A stretch of DNA of 64,000 nucleotides from the NCBI GenBank assembly GCA_013396995.1, contig VWZP01005668.1, forward strand, positions 822,806-886,805, in the 5' to 3' direction. The notes under the pieces were generated by a model. It ran no database searches. It was not told where the DNA came from and saw nothing but the letters and a program-made list of their open reading frames with translations. The DNA is from Dicaeum eximium. Its lineage: Eukaryota > Chordata > Aves > Passeriformes > Dicaeidae. The position numbers were made by a program, and so were the translations under genes. This document shows positions 54,553 through 64,000 of this stretch, in pieces. Each line of letters begins with the position of its first letter. Positions within the stretch are counted from its first letter, which is position 1.

Positions 54553-57500
54553 GAATTGCTCAATTGCTTCATTTTCATTAATCCTGAATTCATTTCCTAA
54601 GGTTTCCCTCATCTCCTCTTTACATCTTGCTCCTTTTCCAAATTCTTTAGTATAATCTCTTGTCATGATTTTATAAACCTTTTCCTGCACATGCTGCAAC
54701 AGCCTAAGGAAATGATTTTTCAATGATTTGGTGGAAAGAACTAAGTAAAACAAATAAAGAAATGTCTCTAACATGAAGCCAGCCACACATCAATGGAAGT
54801 CTCCAGTTTCCCTGTAATCCCTAGGCTTTAATTGGGAGCAGGCAGTTGTATCTCCTGGCAAGAGTTGTGTCCCTGGTTAGCACAAGTGATTTATTAGACG
54901 TTGCCTTCATGCAGTCTCAGACTGGCTTGCAGTCACGACTAACAGAGCTGTGCTCCTTGTGCAATTATTGATCACGTACTAAATGATAGCAGCGCTTTTT
55001 ATTTTCTTTTACTGAATTAACTGAATTAACGTGGAGGCTGTAAAATTATGGGTCCCTTTGGGCAGCAAGTATCTGCACAGAGTGTGAATTCAGAATGTGA
55101 CTAGCAGTCAATGTGTGGGTTCCTCTAGAGGCAAAAATCTAGAACATGCCTATGGTTGGTTAAAAAAAAAAACAACTTTTTTTTATTACTTTCTAAAAAA
55201 GAAGGAAGAAATCTTTTGAAACTGATAAGCTGTCTGTGCCATATGATTTAGGAATTTTTCCTAAGTCAGTGATGCCTTGTTACTTTGGAATAATTTGTGA
55301 AATATTAGCTCTGTTTGAGCTTAAACTGCAGCATAAATGCAGCAATCAAACTGGAGTTTTATAAATACTGATAAAAAATATATCTACATCAAATTGAAAA
55401 CTATTGTAAAAATATGAAAGGATAATTAGTTTTGAATGTAAATTATTCAGAAAAAAACATGGTGTGTTTTAACAAGCATTTTTGAAATAAAATAATTTCC
55501 ATCCCCCAACCTTTTTTTTTTTTTTTAATATGAAGTGAAGAATAAATATTGGGCAGAAGTAAGCACAATTTTCTAATCTGTAGTAAATGACATGTTTTTC
55601 TACTATATTTTCATTTTAATTATATATATATTTTGAAAACTAATCTATATATTTTGGTACTGGAATGTATTGCTTGGAATTAATACTTAAATTCTAGAAA
55701 AACCCTAATATTTTATGAAATGAGGACAGAAAATCTGATATATTCATATAGACTTCCTTTCTCATTCCATTTCCCAAAAGAACTTCCTAGTTGTAGTTTT
55801 TTTTTTTTTTACTTCCTAGTTTTTATTTTTTGTAAAATTTTCTGAGAGTATTCCAAGCCACTTTCCTGTGCTTCTCAAATATGCAACATATTAATAGATT
55901 TTATAACTTACTGTATTCTAAATAGCATAGAGCATACTTTGGTACATATGTTGGTACATACAATAGTTTAATTTGAGTTTTTTTGTTTTAAAATGAACTG
56001 TCATGAAAAGGTAGATCATATTTTATCTTTTTTTTTTTAACATATCAATTTACTTGTACTGCAGAGTGTTGTTTCTTGTGCATGGCAGTGTGTAATATAA
56101 ATAGTATTTATGGCCAAAATACACACTTCTTTCTTTAGTGAGGGCTCTGTTATACAAGTGAATTCTGTTACAGAACAACACGCAGTGTTTTATCTTTCAT
56201 GTATGGGAAGGAGTGAGTAAGCAGGAAAACCATATTTTTATGTTTTTATCCTTCATCTGTTGTTCATCATTCTTTATGTACAAGAGGCCTTACTAATCTT
56301 AGTAATTTCATGGTATTTTGACCTCCAGATTTTTTAGGAAAATTTGAGTGTACTTGCTGAACTGATTTCTCTCTCATACCAGGAATCCTGTGTTGTCTGA
56401 CAGAATGATTTTTATGCCATTCTTTGGAAATCATTGGAACTGATAGTGAGGGCATGATTGACTTTGTCTGCTTCAGTACCAAGACTTTTTTGCATTGTTT
56501 AACGGGGAATGTGTTCCTTTTACCAAGTATCACTGGGAAACATTCAGGTCTTTCCATTTTAAGGTCTTACAGGTAAGCTTGAGTACAGCCCACAGGGAAA
56601 AAAAGGCATTCCTTTGAGTTTCCTATTGCAATTATAGTGATCTATTGCCACAGGAAGCAAGGGTTCTTACTTTTTCTTTTTTTCTTTTCTTTTTTTTTTT
56701 TGTTTCTAGTATTGTGATTAAAAAAGTAGGTGTCAGGTTTATATTCCTTTATTCAAATCTGAGCAAGTCTTCCCTTCTCCCAAATGAATATATGTTCAAG
56801 CTTGAAATGAAAAATACATGATCATGAAATAAATGACTGCCCCAAAGCTATCTCCTACCTATCTGTGAAACAGACTTATGAAATAATAATGGCAAGAGTG
56901 ATAACTGTAGTTGCTAGTGTCCTAAAAAAGATGAGACTGTTCTTAATGCAGAGAGTCTTACCTTGAAGGCAAATTTGCTCAAAAGAGCAGTGCTTGAAGT
57001 CTCCCCATGGAGGCTGAGTTTATGCCACATCAAAGATCAGAATTCAGCCCTAAAGCTGGTGATTCATCAGTTTAATGGAAGATTTCTTGCTTCAGGATAT
57101 TTCCTACTAATATCAAATGCATGAGTGATAACAATTGCAGTGAATGCAGAGTAATTGTTTATTAGTAAATAAAAGCAGGACCAAAAGCTGAACTTGTCAT
57201 AGGACATTTATAGCATTTGTGGCAGTGATTTTTAGCAAGCACTTTGTTGCCTGATCACAGATCCCAGTGTTGTATGAGTGTTCTGATGTGCTGCTTTGAA
57301 ATGTGTGGTCACATTGAGACTTCTAAGTTGTACAAAACAAAACAAATTACTCAGTCTGATGTTTTCATATGGCTGATCGAAGGTGGAGGACTTTTAAAAT
57401 TGCAAGTCAGATCAAGAATCCTGGAAAGGACCACTTACAATATTTTAATATTCAAAGGGAGCTCTCTGTGGTGATGTGGTGTGGTGTGTAGGTGATGAAA

Positions 57501-58344
57501 TGCAGGTCCTGTTCCTGCCCTGCCCCTGACTGCAAAAAGGAGCATTTCTGAACCAGCTGGTGCGATCTGCTGAGGGCCAGATCCCATTCCCTGGCCTTTC
57601 CCCATTGCCACTCTCCACATGTTGTGTCCCTTTTGTTTTCTGGAGAATGGGTGGGGAGAAAAAATGGATTGAAGAAGACAATTATATTTATTATCATCAA
57701 CAGAGTTGAAATCTTCCCGAGTTTTTAGTGTTGTTGTGTAAAACAGTGTGCTAAAGGTATTCTTGCAGTTCTCTTTATGGTGTGTATTGAAAATAAATTT
57801 TAATCCAAAGGGAAATGACACTGTCCAGATCTAAAAACTTTGGAACTCAAACTTCAGCTGACCTTTTTCATAAGTGTTTTAATTTGCTGACTTTGTAAAA
57901 ACTCTTTCAATATCTACAGATTGGCCTGTGTCTTCTTCCTTTTGGTTGTACTTTATTTTTCCTTTGGTTTTTTTTGTTTGTTTGCTTTCTTCTGACTTCT
58001 GCTTCTTTACTTTACTTGGGCAGATTTTCTTTCTTAAACTTCTCTTAGTTTGTGTGAATGATATTCTTCTACATTATTGCACTGTTAGGATTTCACCATA
58101 CTAGCATTTTTAAAAGTCATATACATAGTCGCACACAGCGTTATGGCATTTTAATTAAATTATGGTATGGTATTTAGTCTTTCCCTTATTTAGGGACAGA
58201 CTTATTTCCTTATTTAGGTTGCATAGTTTAGTGTTACCTACAGCCTTTGTCTACATAGATACAGCTGTCATTTAATTAGTGAAAAGCTACATTAAGTATT
58301 TGTGACCACGAATTAGTGTGTGATGTTTATATAGGATTTTAAGC

Positions 58345-58432
58345 CCCATTTGTGAGGGAAAAATAGATTAGGAGGCCTTCTAGAGGTCATGTAGTCCAAC
58401 CTTCTTCTCAAAGCAGGTTGTGCTGTTATTTG
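58345..58432 (-). mobile_element. Short CR1 fragment, antisense
   Basis: AGGAGGCCTTCTAGAGGTCATGTAGTCCAACCTTCTTCTCAAAGCAGG reads as a reverse complement of the CR1 3' UTR (the GTCCAACC and CTCAAAGCAGG boxes are diagnostic). Only about 90 bp are recognisable and the CR1 terminus has decayed. Confidence 0.75.
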
Positions 58433-59149
58433 TGTTGTTATTGACACAGGAGATGGTACAAATTAAGAAGGAGCAATAATAAATTAGTATGCTGCAGGAT
58501 GTACAGAATCTAGACCTAGCCAGTATGACTGAAGGTAAGAATGAGCTGTGAAACAGGATCAGTTGATGGCTTAGCAAAGCATGGCAAAGACAACTGCATC
58601 AGATGAAAAAAAATCAAATTAATTAAATGTTCACATTCAGTTGGTATTATAACTAATTCCCAGAGAAACATTAAGATGCTTTAACAGTTCTTGTTCTCCA
58701 GGGATATGATCTTTAATCAGATGTGGGGATAGTAAAAGGTAGACAGGGTAATTTATTCCAATAAGAGAAGAACAGCTCCTAGTTTGAAATTTAATTGGGT
58801 GATGTATGAAAAATTTAAATTCTCTAGAGTGCATTTTGGTCTTGAAATTTAGATGACGAAGTATTTTACAGGACTTTTGTCAACAATGGATATTTTTATT
58901 TTATTTTATTACATATGTTTGAGTACACTCATGGGATGTGAAAGATCAGTGAAGGAGGGTACGAAATTTAAAGGATTTTTTTGTTTGTTTAATTACTTGG
59001 TTTTTTTTTTTCTGAAGTCTTAGTAGCGTTTCAATCAGTTAAAGGGAAGTTTGCTTTTCTTCTAATATGATCCTGTATTCCCACAGTTGTCTAATGATAT
59101 TATCTTATCCAGTCTAGCCACTGTTACAGTCAGTGCTGAAGGAGGTGGT

Positions 59150-59520
59150 TCTGTGCAGCAGCTGATAATTTAAGGGCAGGCAGGAAGATCCCTCTTGGTG
59201 AACACCTTGGTCACAAACCCCTGGGTTTTCCCAGACCTTCCCCCCATGAAGAGGATGGGGGTGGGACATTCAGGTGGGATTGCACATCGTGATTCCCAAT
59301 CTCATAACCCAGGAGGGATATGGAGATGTTGCCTGAACCTTCAGGAGTGGAAGGGATGGAGTTAGGGACCACTGAGGCTCTGTCAGACGTGTGTGTGTCC
59401 ATGGGACCCTGAGGTGGATCCAGGGGTGCTGGTGTCAATATGGGGCAGCTCTCCATCATCCCTGAAACACTGTGGGGATTGGAGAGAGGTTTTTGATGTC
59501 CTCGGGGTGGGGAAGTCACA
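59150..59520. other. Unexplained GC-rich island in AT-rich intron
   Basis: About 370 bp are clearly richer in G and C than the surrounding intron, with edges near 59150 and 59520 and several CCACC/GGTGG-like words. The minus strand stays open for 102 codons (59519-59211), giving a proline- and serine-rich reading with no family I recognise. No CR1 landmarks, TG...CA ends or flanking duplication are visible. It could be a piece of an unrecognised transposable element or LTR, or an alternative exon or regulatory patch. Coding use is not supported. Confidence 0.45.
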
Positions 59521-60021
59521 TTTATCTTTAGGAAGATAAATAAGTATTACATTTCTTATGTGCTTAAATATTTAAATACACATTTCATTTTACCTGTCGT
59601 TGTAGTTCAAGAGAAAATAGGACAGGACAGAAATGAATTTTTGCATACTGATATTAGTACAGCAGACTCTGTGTAGATTTGCAGTGAAGGTCACATATTA
59701 TCTATAATAATTAAAAAAATAAATTTTCACTAGTTCCTTTATTACTATCTTTTAATCTTAAGGGATTTTTTAGCTTATTGAAAAATGATACCTTATAAAT
59801 GTTCCTTTTTGTCAGAAATTAAGAAAATTACAAAAATAGATAATTACCTGAATTATGGTGTTTAAGGCACCCTCACAGAGGTAATGTGAACTCTTTTAAA
59901 CAAAGAGCTTCCAGAAGCTTGGATTTCTGTTTTGAAAATCTTTCCACCTGTAGAAATTGGGAAAACCCAGATATTTTCATCTGTTTCTGTAGAATATAAT
60001 TCATTGAAATGCAACAATATT

Positions 60022-60325
60022 TTCACAGGATCATAGAGTAGTTTTGATTGAAAGGAACTTTTAAAGTTCATCTACTCCAAGCCCAGGCAATAAGCAGGGA
60101 CATCCTCAACTGGATGAGGTTCTTCAGAGCCCAAACCAACCTGACCTTGAATGCTTCCAGAGGTGGAGGCATCTACCACTTCCCTGGGCAACCTGTCCCA
60201 GTGTTTTAGCATTCTTATCTCTTAATGCTTGTTCCTTAGATCATGTCTGAATCTACCCTCTTCTAGTTGTAAACCATTACCCTTTGTCTTCTCTCAAGAG
60301 ACCCTGATAAAACATCTGGCCCTAA
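60022..60325 (-). mobile_element. CR1 retrotransposon 3' fragment, antisense
   Basis: The + strand starts TCACAGGATCATAGAGTAG and continues with CTACTCCAAGCCC, CCAACCTGACCTTGAATGC, TCCAGAGGTGGAGGCATC and CTTCCCTGGGCAACCTGTCC, in the order expected for a reverse-complemented CR1 tail. The copy is about 300 bp, 5'-truncated and moderately decayed. Confidence 0.92.
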
Positions 60326-63300
60326 ATTTGCAGGTCATTTGATCAGTTAATTTCATCAAGGATTCATTTATTCATGAAACCAAAGTCATGATGCATTGAA
60401 TTGTGTGAATAGGTCAAAATACAAATAAAAAGAAAACACTATTATGTTTGAGATATGTAATAATTTTGTGCATATCTAAAAGTTCTCATCAGAAGCTGTG
60501 AACCATAAAGGTCAGATAAATGAATGCATGACCTCCCCACATGGTTTTGCACCATCCATAAAATATCATATAGTCTTGTATACAGCAGACAGGGACAAGC
60601 CTGTAAGTAGATGTGTAGAAATTATCATAGACAAAAGATAGCTGCATTGTAAAAATAGCCTAAGAGGCAAACAAATGCTTTTAAATTATTTTGACTTTGT
60701 ATTTGGTACATATTGAGTAATTGATATTACTCAATTGGCAAAACACTGGAAATAAAATTACTTCTATGAGAGAAGTTATATTTTAATAAATATCAATACT
60801 CACTCCAGAGTTCTATTTGTTTTATCATTGACTTACAGTAACCAACTGATGCATTAGGAGCATATGCAAACATTGAAAGCACTGAAAACAACTCTTATCT
60901 GTATTAAATATAATGACCCTTGAGAATGACACTCTGACAGATGCAAATATAAACTATTTCCTTACTAAACTCTCTCCTAGTTTGCTTTCTGAAGCTACCC
61001 AGGCCCTACTTATATGTGGAAAAAAAAAAAAATTCTTATGTTTATATATGTATATATTCTTACGTTTAACACCTCCCTGTTGTATAACAGAAAAATATTT
61101 TGGTTCTGAGCCAACTGTTTTATTTGTAAATATTTTGATTGTTTTGTCCCTAAGAGTAGACAGAAGGATGTCACTTAAAGTCATCATGTTGCAAAGTGAA
61201 GACCACAGTTCCCCACCGACAGAGAGTGAAAACAAAATAAACTCTTCACAGTTCTGTCACAACCACCTGAATGCACTTGGCAGTCTTCCCACAGCTGGAA
61301 AATAACAGCTAGTGAAAAGGAAATAAAAGATGTTATCAGAAGGCAATACACTCATTAGATTATCTAAAATTCAGTAAAAATGCCATGGCTATTAGAAATG
61401 CATTCCAGCTGCTCTTCAAAATTAACTCCTAATCCTTGGAAGAGCTGTCCCCAGCCCTTGCTTGCTGCAGGCATTTGCTGAGCTCTGTGCTTCAAGCAAC
61501 ATCATTTTACTCTCTCTGTTAGGTCCAGCTCTAACTTTTTAAGGGGCCACAAGTATTTTCAGAGGGGCTGTGTATGATGTCCTACTGGATTATTTTCCTC
61601 AGGGAAGGAAAAACCAGGAAAACAGCAAAACTGACTAAAACAGAAAAAGAAAAAAAGAGTACAGAAATGAACTTAGGAGAAATTCTGGGCTTATTTTGTG
61701 TGCATACAGAGTAGATCTAGGAGGGAATTAAAAGACGTGAGCCTCAATTGTTTACAAATTTACATTTAGAAATTTCAGCAGATATTCAGAAATAAAAACC
61801 AGGCTGAAACCAGGTTTTTATTTTAGAGATGAAAATAGAAAGCTTCCGGAATTCTGCAAGGTAAGACAGGAAGGAATCACTGAGGAAGAATTGTGATTTC
61901 TCTAAAACCACAGCAATTACAATTCCATCTCTACGTTCATTCTCTAAAATGGCTTTGGTAGGGACAGAGAGGTTTTGTGCAAAACACAGTCCCTGGATAT
62001 GAAGGCAAGAAAAAATACTAGCAACCAATTCCTGTCTGTTTTACATAAATGTGAAAGCAGCCAGGTGTCATTGTTTCTGGCTGGATATCAGTTCAGGAAT
62101 TGAAAGAAATTGAGTTTTATGATGCTAAATCTGTTATGACTCTTTGAGCAACTTCTAAATTGTTCCTGGAAAGAATCTGCTTTCAGAAAACAACTGAGGA
62201 TTGCTTCACTTTGGTGATGGGCTTTTTGTGTTTCATAGATTTTTTTTTTTTTTTTCTGGTAAATAGTATCACAGCTTTCTGGTTGTGAGTTTTCAACATC
62301 TGCAAAAAGTAAAAAATAATTTTTATACTAATGGAAAAACCTTCCCATTTCCACAATAACCAGTATTTTTCAACTAAATGAAAATTTATTAATAGAGATA
62401 GAAAATCCACTTGTCTTACAGCTGTGATGGTGGAAAGTAAATGAATGCTGTGGAAAGGAATCAGGAGAAGTTTGGCTGCAGTGAAATGGGCAGCTAGACT
62501 ATGTCACAATTTCTTGAAATTATCTTTATCAATTTTTTTTTTTAAATGGATGTTTTCTTTTCTAGACAAATCTTTCAGTAATACTTCTTGGCATAAAGCT
62601 TCCAGTTAACTCACGTAAATACACTAATTTGTGTTCAGAAAGCCCTCTAGAGAGAAGTTGCACTCTTTCTGCTGTGTACTTGGCTTATAAAAAAGATGCA
62701 GAAGGTACCCTCCAGGTTATTGGAGATAATGCCAAAAGAAATGTAGAAATAGTCACAAATAGCTGCAAAAAACCCCCTAATTTCTTGTGTTTTAGCTGCT
62801 ATATCAATTTCCTTTTATCCTGATGGTGAATGGTAGACACATGAAAAAAACCCAACTTTATTTATTACAAAAAAAAAATAAAAAAGAAAGCCTTAAAATG
62901 GTACAAATGTGAACTGAAAAGAGAAATTAATTTTATCTACCTCTCAAGGGAGGAAGAAATTGGTCTGGAAATCCATTGCAGTGAAATGAGTGAGTTATTT
63001 TGCTGACTGTCAGTGGTAGGTAACAATGTAATGTAATAAGTGAAGGCCAGGTTTGAATAGATAGAAAATTAATCTTCAGCCACTGTCTCCTGTGGGATTT
63101 TTCTGTGCCAATATTGATTGCATTTCAGCTCCTGACTTGAGAGAGAAATTAGTTGGAGTTGGGTTTTAATTATATTCACACACTAGATCACTTTCCATCA
63201 AAATATGTGTTTCGCTACTTTTCTGAAAACAAAGTTTAACTGGGTATAAAACTGTACCAACTGACACCACAATCTGTCAGGCTTTTCATTGAAATGCAAG

Positions 63301-64000
63301 ATTAAAATAATAATAACATTGAGGTTTTCCTTTTTAATCATTCCTTTTTTTTGCCTTTTTTTTTTTTAAGATTGAAGCTATTTGAAATTCAAAAATTTGC
63401 AGATCGAAAGCAAATAAATTTATTTTCTATAGAAGGATCCACTGTAGTAGAAATTTGGGTGTTTAAGGCCTGGTACAGCATTTGTTGGTCTTGCTTGTCA
63501 GGAGGTAGTGGCCCAAGTGAGGTCAGCGCTAATTTGCCAGTAATGGTTCTGGTATTTACCTTTTGTGTACAGAACCAGTTCAGACACCTTTAGGTTTACA
63601 GAACAAATTGTTCCTGTGTGAGAGAAAATTCGAAATTTTTTAAGGATTTTGGCATTTGTTGTCTTTGGTTTTTGGGCAGGTTGGTGTGTTATTTCAGTAT
63701 CGGAGCCATCCATCACAAAATACTCCCATGAAGGTCAACAAGAGCAGTGTGAAAGCATCTACATTACTTTATGTAGTTTTAAATCCACTACCCTGCATTA
63801 ATGAAGTTGAGAAGAGTTTTTAGATTAATATTTTTGATTGGGTATCATGGAATATCAGTAGAAATAACAACAGACTCAGTCACAATCTTTTTCAGGGGGA
63901 CCTGTGTGTGTGTGTGCTATTAGAAATGTGAGAAGTAGTTTTTTTTTTTTTTAATTTTAAGGAATTGGGCTCTTAATTTATTAAATGGTTTCAATTTCAA

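Larger units (their letters stand above)
51563..64000 (+). other. CACNA2D1: Intron downstream of exon B (partial)
   Basis: The intron opens with the consensus donor GTAAGT and continues past the window end. It is AT-rich with long homopolymer runs (23 T at 53182-53204, T-rich 52850-52882), two CR1 fragments, a 25-bp tandem duplication and a GC-rich island at 59150-59520. The next alpha-2/delta exon was searched for by eye and not found, so this intron is at least 12.4 kb long. Confidence 0.8.

Noticed and set aside
56267..56557. 96-codon basic minus-strand open frame
   Set aside because: Considered as a retroelement or pseudogene remnant, but no recognisable motif or flanking element was found.
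62565..62611. Possible exon after TTTTCTTTTCTAG
   Set aside because: No GT donor at a sensible place and no similarity to the family.
63689..63727. Possible small exon after TTATTTCAG, followed by GTCAAC
   Set aside because: The peptide does not match the next alpha-2/delta segment and the donor is poor.
1..64000. CRISPR arrays, operons, prophage, tRNA or rRNA genes
   Set aside because: None seen; the sequence is vertebrate intron.

Overview
The window looks like bird nuclear DNA, probably from a songbird. It is AT-rich with almost no long open frames. It carries several 5'-truncated CR1 non-LTR retrotransposons, whose 3' tails end in the avian-type ATTCTRTGA motif, and two avian-style endogenous-retrovirus LTRs. 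There are no bacterial signals: no dense ORFs, operons, tRNA/rRNA genes or CRISPR arrays. The songbird assignment is inferred from LTR sequences I recall.

Only one gene can be supported. Two short exons on the + strand, 27681-27740 (60 bp) and 51518-51562 (45 bp), have clean AG/GT borders and phase-0 joins. They encode consecutive pieces of the N-terminal extracellular part of a voltage-gated calcium channel alpha-2/delta subunit, closest to CACNA2D1. The remaining roughly 99.8 % is intron: at least 27.7 kb upstream of the first exon, 23.8 kb between the exons, and at least 12.4 kb after the second.

Layout: 1-27680 is upstream intron with CR1 copies near 4.3, 6.2-6.7 and 15.3-15.9 kb, plus several perfect hairpins. 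27681-27740 is exon A. 27741-51517 is the large intron, with an antisense LTR (28.6-29.2 kb), a pair of adjacent CR1 copies (30.9-32.2 kb), a GAAGCA hexanucleotide array (38.5 kb), a 43-bp tandem duplication (43.7 kb) and a sense solo LTR with target-site duplication (44.55-45.24 kb). 51518-51562 is exon B. 51563-64000 is downstream intron, with a 25-bp tandem duplication, two CR1 fragments and one unexplained GC-rich island at about 59.15-59.52 kb.

I found no new multi-gene system. The points most worth checking are how far the two exons diverge from mammalian CACNA2D1, the well-bounded solo LTR, and the unexplained GC-rich island.
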